Positions 1-6,815 of a stretch of 54,399 bases of DNA are shown here, one piece after another. Source of the stretch: Bacillota bacterium (GTDB lineage Bacteria > Bacillota > Clostridia > Christensenellales > SZUA-584). Within the stretch, counting starts at the first letter, position 1. Each line of letters starts with the position of its first letter. A program made the translations under genes and the position numbers. Under the pieces are notes generated by a model. The model did no database searches. It was not told the origin of the DNA and saw only the letters and a program-made list of their open reading frames with translations. The stretch is from contig JAEWCC010000053.1 of the NCBI GenBank assembly GCA_023390815.1, positions 1 to 54,399 on the forward strand, written 5' to 3'.

Positions 1-2
1 GG

Positions 3-371
3 CTTGTGGAGATGACGCGCAAGAAGATGCGCCGCGGCCTCGGCGCGATCACGAAGAAGACGTGCCCGTACTGCGGCGGCAGCGGCAAGATCGACAGCGA
101 GGAGACGACGGCGCTCAACATCCGGCGGCATCTGCTGCGGCAGACTGCCAACACCGACATCAAGGAATTTCTGATCGAGGTGCACCCTTTTGTCGCGGAG
201 TACATTGAGAATTACAGCGAGCCCGATCTGCCGATTCTACCGAGGATCGACGGCGTCAAGTTCTACGTGCTGACCAGCGAGACGATCAAAAGCGACGAAT
301 ACCGCGTGGTCGAGATTGTTTCCGCCAAAGAACGTGATAAGCTGATCGGCAAAGCGAAGGTGTTTTGTTGA
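3..371 (+). CDS. Ribonuclease E/G family, C-terminal part (partial)
   Basis: The frame is open from the window edge, so only the last ~123 codons of the gene are present. The visible part begins with the MTRKK segment that closes the RNase E/G catalytic domain. It continues with CPYCGGSG, the cysteine pair that in this family coordinates the zinc (Zn-link) holding the dimer together, followed by the small alpha/beta tail. RNase E/G enzymes cut single-stranded RNA in mRNA decay and in rRNA/tRNA maturation. Placement directly before rplU and rpmA is a frequent arrangement in Bacillota. E versus G type cannot be decided because the N-terminal S1 and catalytic residues lie outside the window. The stop codon overlaps the -35 box of the rplU promoter. 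Confidence 0.88.
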   Translation, partial: LVEMTRKKMRRGLGAITKKTCPYCGGSGKIDSEETTALNIRRHLLRQTANTDIKEFLIEVHPFVAEYIENYSEPDLPILPRIDGVKFYVLTSETIKSDEYRVVEIVSAKERDKLIGKAKVFC

Positions 372-396
372 CAGCCCGCGCGATCTATGATATTAT
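368..396 (+). promoter_or_regulatory. Sigma-A type promoter for rplU-rpmA
   Basis: TTGACA (368-373) and TATTAT (391-396) are separated by exactly 17 bp, a near-consensus housekeeping promoter. It begins inside the stop codon of the preceding RNase gene. Transcription would start near 403, leaving a ~70-nt leader before rplU. Confidence 0.8.
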
Positions 397-475
397 TTTC
401 AACTGAGCCGCACGGAAATGGCTTTAAATCCATTTGGATGCCACAACGGCGAGACTGGGAAGAGGAGGTAGCAGC
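397..475 (+). ncRNA. Candidate L21 leader (r-protein autoregulatory RNA)
   Basis: The leader between the promoter and rplU contains the hairpin AAATGG-ctttaaat-CCATTT (416-435), then a GC-rich stretch ending in the AGGAGG ribosome binding site (463-468). Many Bacillota carry a structured L21 leader at exactly this place, where it is thought to mediate feedback by L21. The position and the hairpin support the assignment. I could not align it to the covariance model, so it stays a candidate. Confidence 0.5.
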
Positions 476-823
476 ATGTACGCAGTATTTGAAACGGGCG
501 GAAAGCAGTACAAGGCAGCCAAAGGCGATTTCGTTTGGATCGAGAAGCTGAGCGAAGAACCGGGCAAAGCCGTAAGCTTCGATGCGCTCGTCGTATCCGA
601 CGGCGAAAACGTGCAGATCGGCACGCCGATCGTAAAGGGAGCCAAGGTGAAAGCCAAGGTTGTCTCGCACGGCAAAGAAAAGAAGGTCGTTATTTACAAG
701 TATAAGTCCAAAGACAATTACCGCAAGAAGCAGGGACATCGTCAGCCTTATACAAAGATCGAGATCACCGCGATCACAACGGCCAAGAGCAAGGAAAAGG
801 AATCGGCAGAAGCCGAAGCATAG
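476..823 (+). CDS. rplU: 50S ribosomal protein L21
   Basis: 115 residues beginning YAVFETGGKQYK, the diagnostic N-terminus of L21, with the conserved GTP and HRQPYT segments further on. L21 binds domain II of 23S rRNA next to L20 in the large subunit. The ATG at 476 is chosen because AGGAGG ends 7 nt upstream and the frame upstream has no L21 character. The C-terminus carries a short charged tail rich in Lys, Glu and Ala, somewhat longer than in the Escherichia coli protein. It is followed after 34 nt by rpmA, with no Prp protease gene between them. Confidence 0.97.
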   Translation: MYAVFETGGKQYKAAKGDFVWIEKLSEEPGKAVSFDALVVSDGENVQIGTPIVKGAKVKAKVVSHGKEKKVVIYKYKSKDNYRKKQGHRQPYTKIEITAITTAKSKEKESAEAEA

Positions 824-857
824 TTTTAATCCTATAGTGAAAGCGAGGTGCGGTTAG

Positions 858-1112
858 ATGGCACATAAAAAGGGCGTAGGCAGCTCGAGAAACGGCAGAG
901 ACAGCGCGGCGCAGCGCCTCGGCGTGAAGCGCGGCGACGGTCAGGCGGTGCTGGCGGGTAACATACTCGTACGGCAGCGCGGGACCCATTTCTACCCGGG
1001 CAACAACGTCGGCATCGGCAGCGACGACACGCTGTATTCGCTGGTCGACGGCGCCGTCAAGTTCGAGCGCAAGGGCCGCGATAAAAAGCACGTCAGCGTA
1101 AACCCCAACTGA
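858..1112 (+). CDS. rpmA: 50S ribosomal protein L27, without N-terminal extension
   Basis: 84 residues starting MAHKKGVGSS, with the conserved GRDS, GVKRGDGQ and RQRGTHFYPG blocks of L27. L27 reaches the peptidyl transferase centre with its N-terminus. In most Bacillota the gene encodes about nine extra residues, which the cysteine protease Prp removes. Here the codon immediately before the ATG is TAG (855-857), so no extension can be encoded. The 34-nt gap after rplU is also too small for prp. The start codon is therefore unambiguous. A terminator follows. Confidence 0.97.
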   Translation: MAHKKGVGSSRNGRDSAAQRLGVKRGDGQAVLAGNILVRQRGTHFYPGNNVGIGSDDTLYSLVDGAVKFERKGRDKKHVSVNPN

Positions 1113-1125
1113 TGGAATGACATCA

Positions 1126-1155
1126 TGCAGGCTCGCAAGGGCCTGTTTTCTTTTA
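1126..1155 (+). terminator. Rho-independent terminator after rpmA
   Basis: CAGGC (1128-1132) pairs with GCCTG (1141-1145) across an 8-nt loop, followed by TTTTCTTTT. It closes the rplU-rpmA unit. Confidence 0.75.
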
Positions 1156-1162
1156 TATGGAA

Positions 1163-1191
1163 TTGATTACTGAGATCTGATAGAATATAAA
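1163..1191 (+). promoter_or_regulatory. Promoter for the DUF4177-like gene
   Basis: TTGATT (1163-1168), a 17-bp spacer, and TATAAA (1186-1191), placed 25 bp before the start codon of the next gene. Confidence 0.55.
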
Positions 1192-1216
1192 CAATACTTC
1201 TAAAGAGGTGCGAATG

Positions 1217-1450
1217 ATGGAAAAATGGGAATACACGGTACTAACCCATGTTTTTGAAGGTTCTTATTGCAACGCAAATGATATTTGGGAACTTAAGAAC
1301 TCTGCTGGCCAATCGACACTGGATGTTATGAATGAGATGGGTTTGAAAGGATGGGAACTAGTATCTACGGATACCTTCTATAGGCGCTATTTTCATGGCA
1401 ATTTCGAAACCCCTCAATTAACGCTTTTTCTCAAAAGGAAAATCGGGTAA
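1217..1450 (+). CDS. Small DUF4177-like protein
   Basis: 77 residues from the ATG at 1217 (ATG at 1214 is also possible). AGAGGTG lies 6 nt before 1217. The sequence has the pattern of small DUF4177-type proteins: an initial KWEYTVL strand, a central ...MNEMGLKGWELVS block, and a closing ...LFLKRK strand. This predicts a compact beta-alpha-beta fold of about 60-80 residues. No biochemical role is known for this family. The base composition is lower in GC than the flanking genes, so it may be a recent arrival. It ends 9 nt before the glycosylase gene and may be co-transcribed with it. Confidence 0.6.
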   Translation: MEKWEYTVLTHVFEGSYCNANDIWELKNSAGQSTLDVMNEMGLKGWELVSTDTFYRRYFHGNFETPQLTLFLKRKIG

Positions 1451-1459
1451 CATCAAATC

Positions 1460-2338
1460 GTGTTTATCGAATATCATCATGGGCTGGTCATTATCAATAA
1501 AATCGCTGACTTCTCGCTCTCGCAGTGCCTCACCAGCGGACAGGCGTTCCGCTGGAAACCGCAGGACGAGGGCTTTTTTGGCGTTGCGCTGGGCAGGGCA
1601 GTATATGCGGAGCAAAGTGGCGATACCCTGACCCTGCGGGGCATTGCAGAGGAAGATGCGGAAGCCTTCATCGACTACTTCGATCTGCGTCGCGACTATG
1701 GCGCGGTGAAAGCACTGTACGCGAGCGACCCGTTCCTGCGCGAGGGCATGGAGTATGCCCCCGGCATGCGCGTACTCAATCAGCCGCCGTTCGAGACGCT
1801 GATCTCGTTCATCATCTCCGCGAACAACAACGTGAAGCGCATCATGGGTATTGTGGAGACATTGTGCGAGCGGTATGGCGCGCCGATTAACGGCGCATAT
1901 GATTTCCCCACGCCGGAGGCGCTTGCTTCGCTTTCGGAGGACGCGCTCAAAGCCTGCGGCACGGGCTACCGCGCGCGGTACATCATCGGCGCGGCACGCG
2001 CAGTTGCGGAGGGCTTTGATCTGAACGAAGCTGCCTGTATGCCCTTCGAGCAGGCGAGGCAGGCGCTGGCGAAGCTGCCCGGCGTGGGCCTCAAGGTGGC
2101 AGACTGCGTATGCCTGTACTCGCTCGGTTTCGCACAAGGCTTTCCGGCGGACGTATGGATGCGCCGCGTGCTTTGCAGTGTATACGGCTACCGCGGCAAA
2201 AACGACAAAGAAATGCGCGCTTTCGTGGACGAGAGGTTCGGCGCGTTGGCAGGGCTCGCACAGCAGTATCTGTTCCACTACGCGCGCCACCATAAAGAAG
2301 CGGTGTGCGCACCGCAGCAGGACGAACCATCCATCTGA
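1460..2338 (+). CDS. ogg: 8-oxoguanine DNA glycosylase/AP lyase (OGG1 type)
   Basis: 292 residues. The N-terminal OGG domain includes SGQAFRW (around residues 26-32). It is followed by an HhH-GPD domain with FISANNN (about 118-124), the helix-hairpin-helix LPGVGLKVADC (206-216) carrying the catalytic lysine K212, and PADVW with the catalytic aspartate D231. The enzyme removes 8-oxoG opposite C and nicks the abasic site by beta-elimination in base excision repair. The length matches bacterial OGG proteins (270-300). The start is taken as GTG at 1460, 9 nt after the previous stop. No clear ribosome binding site is visible, which suggests translational coupling. The gene is followed directly by a dispersed repeat. 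Confidence 0.92.
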   Translation: MFIEYHHGLVIINKIADFSLSQCLTSGQAFRWKPQDEGFFGVALGRAVYAEQSGDTLTLRGIAEEDAEAFIDYFDLRRDYGAVKALYASDPFLREGMEYAPGMRVLNQPPFETLISFIISANNNVKRIMGIVETLCERYGAPINGAYDFPTPEALASLSEDALKACGTGYRARYIIGAARAVAEGFDLNEAACMPFEQARQALAKLPGVGLKVADCVCLYSLGFAQGFPADVWMRRVLCSVYGYRGKNDKEMRAFVDERFGALAGLAQQYLFHYARHHKEAVCAPQQDEPSI

Positions 2339-2360
2339 TTCGGTTATTGGAACGGTTAAT

Positions 2361-2502
2361 GGCTCTCCTGCAAGGGGAGCTCCCGAGCGAACGCAGTAAG
2401 CGAGGGGGAGGGGTTTTATACCATACGGGGCGCAGTAGCTCGCCCTTCCGTCCTTGCGCCGTGCTTCGCCTGCGCCGGATACCTCCCCTTGGCAGAGGAG
2501 GC
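2361..2502 (+). repeat. Dispersed palindromic repeat, family A (copy 1)
   Basis: It opens with GGCTCTCCTGCAAGGGGAGC and closes with CCTCCCCTTGGCAGAGGAGGC, so the two ends are inverted relatives. The inner part contains the CCCTTCCGTCCTTGCGCC block that is shared with copies at 2635 and 5541. It begins 22 bp after the stop codon of the glycosylase gene. Confidence 0.8.
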
Positions 2503-2530
2503 GGCAACGTTTCTGGCTGACGTGACGGCG

Positions 2531-2566
2531 AAAGGACTTCTTGCCGCAGGTTCCTCAGGGTGACGG
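2531..2566 (+). repeat. Short repeat, family C (CAGGGTGAC type)
   Basis: Contains TTCCTCAGGGTGACGG, the same ending as copies at 11568-11607 (inverted) and 30416-30451. It lies between two family A copies. The 2339-2883 gap as a whole holds only repeats and the ribosome binding site of the next gene. Confidence 0.55.
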
Positions 2567-2634
2567 AGTGGCGGTGCACAGCACTGTCCGTTGCTGAATT
2601 TACTGCAATGGTGTAATAAAACAATGAGGTAAAA

Positions 2635-2784
2635 GGCTCTCCTGAAAGGGGAGCTCCGCAAGCGGAATATGAATGAGCGAGCGGTGAGGTGTGCGTATAA
2701 TACGAAGCGCAGTTGCGCTCACCCTTCCGTCCTTGCGCCGTGCTTCGCCTGCGCCGGACACCTCCCCTTGGCAGGGGAGGCTTT
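2635..2784 (+). repeat. Dispersed palindromic repeat, family A (copy 2)
   Basis: Begins GGCTCTCCTGAAAGGGGAGC and ends CCTCCCCTTGGCAGGGGAGG. It shares long identical stretches with copy 1, including TGCGCCGTGCTTCGCCTGCG. The two copies are separated by 132 bp. It also contains GAATGAGCGAGCGGTGAGG, which is found in nearly all full-length copies in the window. Confidence 0.85.
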
Positions 2785-2883
2785 AGGCTCGTGATGGTGA
2801 AGGATTGGTTTGGCAAGTATCGGTTTACAGGCACAACCTGCTTGCGACAGAAAAAGCAGAACGAATTTTATGGAGGCTGGACG

Positions 2884-3429
2884 ATGAAGGTTACGCCCAC
2901 CACGCTGCCGGAAGTGCTCGTAATCGAGTACGAGGAGTATCCCGACGTCAGGGGAAGATCGTACGCCACCTATTCAAAGCGCGCGCTGCGCGAAGCGGGC
3001 ATCGCGGCGGATTACATCGAGGAAACCGTGTATTGCCCGCAAAAAGCGGGCACGCTGTACGGTATCCATTTTCAAAACCACCCGAAAGCGCAGACTAAGC
3101 TGCTGTACTGCGCAAAAGGCCATGGGCTCGATTATGCGGTGGACTTGCGCAAGCACTCGAAGACGTATAAGCAGTGGGTATGCGTGGAGCTGTCCGCGGA
3201 AAACCGGAAGCAGATATTGATTCCCCAAGGATTCGGCCATGCCTTTCTGTCACTGGAAGATGACACGAACGTGGTGATGCGAATCGATAACGAATTCGAT
3301 CCATGGTACAGACGGGGTATCGCGTGGAATGACCCTGAGCTCAATATCCCGTTTCCGATCGAAAAGCCTATTTTAGCGCCGCACGATATCGCCGCGCCTT
3401 TTTTAAGAGACAGCGACTGTAATCTTTGA
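2884..3429 (+). CDS. dTDP-4-dehydrorhamnose 3,5-epimerase-like protein (RmlC fold)
   Basis: 181 residues. GGAGG ends 7 nt before the ATG at 2884; longer in-frame starts fall inside the preceding repeat and are rejected. The cupin-type RmlC fold is indicated by YGIHFQ with the conserved His62, by AQTKLLYC with the active-site lysine, by VDLRKHSKTY, by LIPQGFGHAF, and by IAWNDPELNI. RmlC epimerises C3 and C5 of dTDP-4-keto-6-deoxyglucose on the way to dTDP-rhamnose. Where RmlC has its catalytic tyrosine (FLYK in the Salmonella enzyme, as I recall it) this protein reads VVMR, with Met132, and the later YY pair is EF. No rmlA, B or D genes lie nearby. It may act on another sugar nucleotide or may not be a full 3,5-epimerase. 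Confidence 0.8.
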   Translation: MKVTPTTLPEVLVIEYEEYPDVRGRSYATYSKRALREAGIAADYIEETVYCPQKAGTLYGIHFQNHPKAQTKLLYCAKGHGLDYAVDLRKHSKTYKQWVCVELSAENRKQILIPQGFGHAFLSLEDDTNVVMRIDNEFDPWYRRGIAWNDPELNIPFPIEKPILAPHDIAAPFLRDSDCNL

Positions 3430-3450
3430 CCTGTGCTTCACTTTGCCGTA

Positions 3451-3475
3451 CCTCCCGCAGCACGGGAGGTTTTTT
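3451..3475 (+). terminator. Terminator after the epimerase-like gene
   Basis: CCTCCCG (3451-3457) and CGGGAGG (3463-3469) form a perfect 7-bp stem with a 5-nt loop, followed by six T. Confidence 0.88.
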
Positions 3476-3530
3476 CAATTCGCGAAAAATGCGATGAATT
3501 GTAAATTTATCATTTATCGAGAAATATTTA

Positions 3531-3559
3531 TTGTCTATCCTCGGAATTTTTAATACAAT
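3531..3559 (+). promoter_or_regulatory. Promoter for the E1 alpha/beta operon
   Basis: TTGTCT (3531-3536), a 17-bp spacer and TACAAT (3554-3559) lie 30 bp before the start codon. The surrounding 3481-3560 stretch is unusually AT-rich, as expected for a promoter region. Confidence 0.65.
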
Positions 3560-3588
3560 AGATCAAAGTAACGCATGGGAGGTAGGAT

Positions 3589-4557
3589 TTGAGCCTCAGT
3601 CATGAAACGATGGCGGCGATGCTGACGAGCATGTGCCGCATACGCAGGTTTGAAGAAAAGCTGACGGAGCTGTTCGCGGCAAAGGCGCTGCACGGCACGA
3701 CGCATTTATATATTGGCGAAGAGGCGGTTGCCGCAGGGGTTTGCGCGGCGCTGGCCCCGCAGGATACCATCACCTCGACACACCGGGGGCACGGTCACTG
3801 CATCGCGCGTGGCATGAACCTGCGCGGCATGATGGCGGAGATGTTCGGCAAGGCCACGGGCATTGCGGGCGGACGCGGCGGCTCCATGCACATGGCGGAT
3901 ATGGCGCATGGCAACCTCGGTACCAATGGCATCGTAGGCGGCGGGCATGGCCTCGCCGTGGGTGCGGCACTGGCCGCGAAAATGAAGAAGCAAGACAGCA
4001 TCGCCGTCTGTTTTTTTGGCGACGGCGCTTCCAACGAAGGCAGTTTTCACGAGGCGGCCAATCTCGCCGCGGTCTGGAAGCTGCCCGTTTTATTTGTGTG
4101 CGAGAACAATGGCTACGGCTTCTCAATGGCGGCGTGTAACGCCATGTGTGTGGATAATATCGCGCAGCGCGCGGGGAGCTATGGCTTCCCGGGCAAGACG
4201 ATTGACGGCAACGACGCGGCACAGGTATACGCCGAAGCCGTCGCAGCGCGCGAATACATGCTCGCAAAGGGCCCGATGCTGCTGGAGTGCCGTACATACC
4301 GGCTTTCGGGACATTCCAAAAGCGATAAGAACGTATACCGCACGCAGGAAGAGATCGAAGCGTGGCGGGGCAGAGACCCGATTCCGCGCCTTGCCGCATT
4401 GATGCTGGAAAACGGGTTTACGCAGCGCGAACTGGACGCTATCGACGCGCAAGCCGCGAAGGCCGTAGAGGACGCTGTTTTGTTCGCGCAGAGCAGCCCA
4501 TATCCGCAGATCCAAACCTTGACGCAGGGTGTGTATGCAGGGGAGGGCGGTTTATGA
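3589..4557 (+). CDS. 2-oxoacid dehydrogenase E1 component, alpha subunit (pyruvate/acetoin type)
   Basis: 322 residues starting with TTG at 3589; GGGAGG ends 6 nt upstream. An in-frame ATG at 3610 has no comparable ribosome binding site. The thiamine diphosphate motif runs from GDG (residue 144) to ENN (172-174), and the active-site loop STHRGHGHCIARG is present. E1 alpha binds ThDP-Mg and with E1 beta decarboxylates the 2-oxoacid, passing the acyl or hydroxyalkyl group to the lipoyl arm of E2. The sequence looks closest to the PdhA/AcoA group. The stop overlaps the start of the beta gene (ATGA). No E2, E3 or lipoylation gene follows, so substrate and partners cannot be inferred from the neighbourhood. 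Confidence 0.85.
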   Translation: MSLSHETMAAMLTSMCRIRRFEEKLTELFAAKALHGTTHLYIGEEAVAAGVCAALAPQDTITSTHRGHGHCIARGMNLRGMMAEMFGKATGIAGGRGGSMHMADMAHGNLGTNGIVGGGHGLAVGAALAAKMKKQDSIAVCFFGDGASNEGSFHEAANLAAVWKLPVLFVCENNGYGFSMAACNAMCVDNIAQRAGSYGFPGKTIDGNDAAQVYAEAVAAREYMLAKGPMLLECRTYRLSGHSKSDKNVYRTQEEIEAWRGRDPIPRLAALMLENGFTQRELDAIDAQAAKAVEDAVLFAQSSPYPQIQTLTQGVYAGEGGL

Positions 4558-5528
4558 GACGCATCACATTCGCGCAGGCAGTGCGCGAGGCGCTTTCCGA
4601 GGAGATGCGGCGCGACAGCGACGTATTCCTGATGGGCGAGGATATCGGCGCCTACGGCGGCGCGTTCGGGGTCACACAGGGGATGCTCGCCGAGTTCGGG
4701 GCGGAGCGCGTGCGCGATACCACAATCACTGAAGCGGCGATTGCGGGCGCAGCAACGGGCGCGGCGGCGATGGGGATGCGCCCCGTGGCGGAGATCATGT
4801 TTTCCGACTTTCTGACGATATCAATGGACGCGCTCGTCAATCAGGCGGCCAAGCTGCACTATATGTTCGGCACGAAGGTGCCGCTTGTGGTGCGCGCGGC
4901 GGGCGGCAGCGGCACGGGTGCCGCGTGCCAGCACAGCCAAAGCCTGGAGGCGTGGTTCTGCCATGTGCCGGGGCTCAAGGTGGTGATGCCCTCCACGCCG
5001 TACGACGCCAAGGGGCTTTTAAAGGCCGCAATCCGTGACGACAACCCGGTGATATTCTTTGAGGCCAAGCGCCTTTATGATACGCAGGGCGAAGTGCCGG
5101 AGGACGAATACATACTGCCGCTCGGCAAGGCGGACGTAAAGCGCCCCGGCAGCGACGTGACGCTCGTCAGCTACGGCGGCATGGTGCCGCGCTGCCTTAT
5201 AGCGGCGGAGGCGGTCGCCGCGGAGGGAGTGAGCGTGGAGGTCGTGGACCCGCGTACATTAACGCCGCTCGATACCCGGACGATCATCGATTCGGTCAAG
5301 AAAACAGGGCGCGTGCTGATCGTGCACGAGGCGTGCAAGACGACGGGCTTTGGCGCAGAGATATCCGCCTCCATCGCCGAGAGCGAGGCGCTTGCGCGTC
5401 TCAAAGCGCCCGTTATGCGTCTTTGCGGCGCGGATATACCCATTCCGTTTTCTCCGGAGCTTGAACAAAGCGCCGTACCCGCGCAGGAGGCCATCGAACA
5501 GGCACTGCGCAATCTGGCCCGACGGTAA
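4554..5528 (+). CDS. 2-oxoacid dehydrogenase E1 component, beta subunit (pyruvate/acetoin type)
   Basis: 324 residues. The ATG at 4554 overlaps the alpha stop (ATGA), typical of tightly coupled heterotetramer subunits; a GGGAGGG ribosome binding site lies upstream. The protein shows LMGEDIGAYGGAFGVT near the N-terminus and DTTITEAAIAGAATGAA. It also has CQHSQSLEAWFCHVPGLKVV with the conserved histidine, and the transketolase C-terminal block VVDPRTLTPLDT. It forms the ThDP-binding interface with the alpha subunit. A family A repeat starts 13 bp after the stop codon and no E2/E3 genes are present within the window. Confidence 0.87.
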   Translation: MRRITFAQAVREALSEEMRRDSDVFLMGEDIGAYGGAFGVTQGMLAEFGAERVRDTTITEAAIAGAATGAAAMGMRPVAEIMFSDFLTISMDALVNQAAKLHYMFGTKVPLVVRAAGGSGTGAACQHSQSLEAWFCHVPGLKVVMPSTPYDAKGLLKAAIRDDNPVIFFEAKRLYDTQGEVPEDEYILPLGKADVKRPGSDVTLVSYGGMVPRCLIAAEAVAAEGVSVEVVDPRTLTPLDTRTIIDSVKKTGRVLIVHEACKTTGFGAEISASIAESEALARLKAPVMRLCGADIPIPFSPELEQSAVPAQEAIEQALRNLARR

Positions 5529-5540
5529 TCGGCTAAGCCC

Positions 5541-5762
5541 AAGGCTCCCCTGCAACGGGAGCTCCTCAAGCGAGATTCGATTGAGCGAGCGGTGAGAGGT
5601 ATCCCCACGCCGCCCCATCATCGCCCCTTAGGGGCGGCGCACCGGGCCGCCCGCGCTGACGACCGTTGAATTGAAGCAGTAACGGACTTTTCCATGAGGC
5701 AAATCCGAAACTACCCTTCCGTCCGCCTGCGGCGTCCACCTCCCCTGACAAGGGGAGACTTT
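5541..5762 (+). repeat. Dispersed palindromic repeat, family A (copy 3, long form)
   Basis: Starts AAGGCTCCCCTGCAACGGGAGC and ends CCTCCCCTGACAAGGGGAGACT, about 222 bp. The middle holds an inserted GC-rich segment (about 5615-5660) not shared with copies 1 and 2, but the CTACCCTTCCGTCCGCCTGC block reappears near the right end. It starts 13 bp after the E1 beta stop. Confidence 0.8.
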
Positions 5763-5780
5763 ACGTTTTCGAACACTTGA

Positions 5781-5810
5781 AATAAAAACGGACGGCAACC
5801 TGCCGCCCGC
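5781..5810 (-). terminator. Terminator of the DUF975 gene
   Basis: Read on the minus strand, CGGGCGGCA and TGCCGTCCG form a 9-bp stem (one G-U pair) with a 3-nt loop, followed by TTTTTATT. A second hairpin (GGGGC/GCCCC with ATTTTT on the plus strand, 5827-5846) overlaps the end of the gene and could stop transcription arriving from the left. Confidence 0.75.
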
Positions 5811-5844
5811 CAGATGACTGCATATCGGGGCCTTTGCCCCATTT

Positions 5845-6459
5845 TTACGCCAGCTCTTCGGGCCGGATGACGCCCGTGCGCAGCGCGTTGTTCTTAAGCT
5901 CTTCATAGAGCCCTGCAAAGCTTGTGCTCATATACGGCCCCACATAGAACAGTTCCAAAAGACCGAACGTAAGCATAGACAGCAGCAGCCAGCCGATGAA
6001 GCTTAAGCCCATCACAAAAACCTTGCCCTTGTGGCCGTAAGTCATGCGCATCGAAAGCTTGAGCGCGTCGGTGGCCGATACGTTGCGCGTGTCCGCGAGG
6101 ATGTAAGGCGTCATGGAGTAGGCGATTGCCTTGACGATGCCCGGGATGACGAACAGCAGGGACCATAGGAAAATGAATAATTCCATCCACAGGATACCGC
6201 CCAGGCTGCGGCCGTAATCGGTGAAGCCGGCACTCAGCATGTTGCCGACATCGCCACGGTAGCCGCGAAAGATGCAAAGACAGAAAGAAGCATACCCCAC
6301 CATCAGCGGCGGAACGAGCAGCAGCGCGCCGATGCCGAACGTCGCGCCGGAAACCGCACCGATCAGCAGCGCGTAGACGATGTAAGCACCGAGCGAAGTG
6401 CCGTACTGCGCAGAGAAATTCGCCCTGGCCTGCGCCTTGATATCCGCTCTGTTTCTCAT
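5845..6459 (-). CDS. DUF975 family integral membrane protein
   Basis: 204 residues, with TTGAGGAGGG upstream of the ATG at 6459. A short cytoplasmic N-terminus (MRNRADIKAQARANF) leads into about five hydrophobic segments. The block RGYRGDVGNMLSAGF, followed by LLFVIPGIVKAIAYSM and PYILAD, is characteristic of DUF975 proteins. These are small membrane proteins of Bacillota with no settled function. The KLSMRMTYGHKGKVF stretch before the last helices is also typical. It is transcribed alone, convergent with the E1 operon. Confidence 0.85.
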   Translation of the reverse strand: MRNRADIKAQARANFSAQYGTSLGAYIVYALLIGAVSGATFGIGALLLVPPLMVGYASFCLCIFRGYRGDVGNMLSAGFTDYGRSLGGILWMELFIFLWSLLFVIPGIVKAIAYSMTPYILADTRNVSATDALKLSMRMTYGHKGKVFVMGLSFIGWLLLSMLTFGLLELFYVGPYMSTSFAGLYEELKNNALRTGVIRPEELA

Positions 6460-6554
6460 AATTGACCCTCCTCAATATATTACGATCATTATATCATTTT
6501 TCGTCAAAAACACTATTCCATATGCGTAAAATAAGCGGGAAAGAACGGATTTTA

Positions 6555-6584
6555 TTGGGGTTTTTGCGCTAAATATGATATAAT
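6555..6584 (+). promoter_or_regulatory. Putative promoter of the propeller protein gene
   Basis: TATAAT (6579-6584) inside TATGATATAAT is a strong -10. The -35 is weak (TTGGGG, 6555-6560, 18-bp spacer). It would produce a leader of about 225 nt before the likely start at 6816. Confidence 0.5.
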
Positions 6585-6589
6585 TGTTC

Positions 6590-6735
6590 CAACATCACAA
6601 GCCCAAGTAAATGGCAGGCCTCTGGCCTGATTTCAATATGATTTGCATCAGGAAATTCCATGCAGCATTCTTGTGTTACTTTCATAACCACTGGGTTCGT
6701 AAAGACGGCACTCTACCCATACGGGAGGAGGATAA
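6590..6735 (+). other. Structured 5' leader, possible cis-acting RNA
   Basis: CACAAG (6596-6601) can pair with CTTGTG (6672-6677). Inside this lie the hairpin CAGGCC-tct-GGCCTG and the pairs ATGG/CCAT and CTGAT/ATCAG, giving a branched fold. I do not recognise a known riboswitch class. It sits between the promoter and a short ORF. The 6460-6815 gap contains nothing else that can be supported. Confidence 0.35.
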
Positions 6736-6792
6736 ATGCTGTGCGCGGATTCAAGCAAGGTATGGTCTAAATGTTTGGCAATCGTAATATAA
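6736..6792 (+). CDS. Possible 18-residue leader peptide
   Basis: ATG at 6736 is preceded by GGGAGGAGG (spacer 4-5 nt), the best ribosome binding site in this leader. The reading frame encodes MLCADSSKVWSKCLAIVI and stops at 6792, between the two possible starts (6771 and 6816) of the next gene. The ribosome binding site is much stronger than that of the long gene, so translation of this short frame could set access to the downstream start. It may also be coincidental. Confidence 0.3.
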   Translation: MLCADSSKVWSKCLAIVI

Positions 6793-6815
6793 AACCCGGG
6801 AAAGGAAGTGGAGTT

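Noticed and set aside
2091..2834. Long open frames on both strands across 2091-2834
   Set aside because: They lie inside the glycosylase gene and the family A repeats; composition and repeats explain the open frames, and no ribosome binding site or domain supports a gene.
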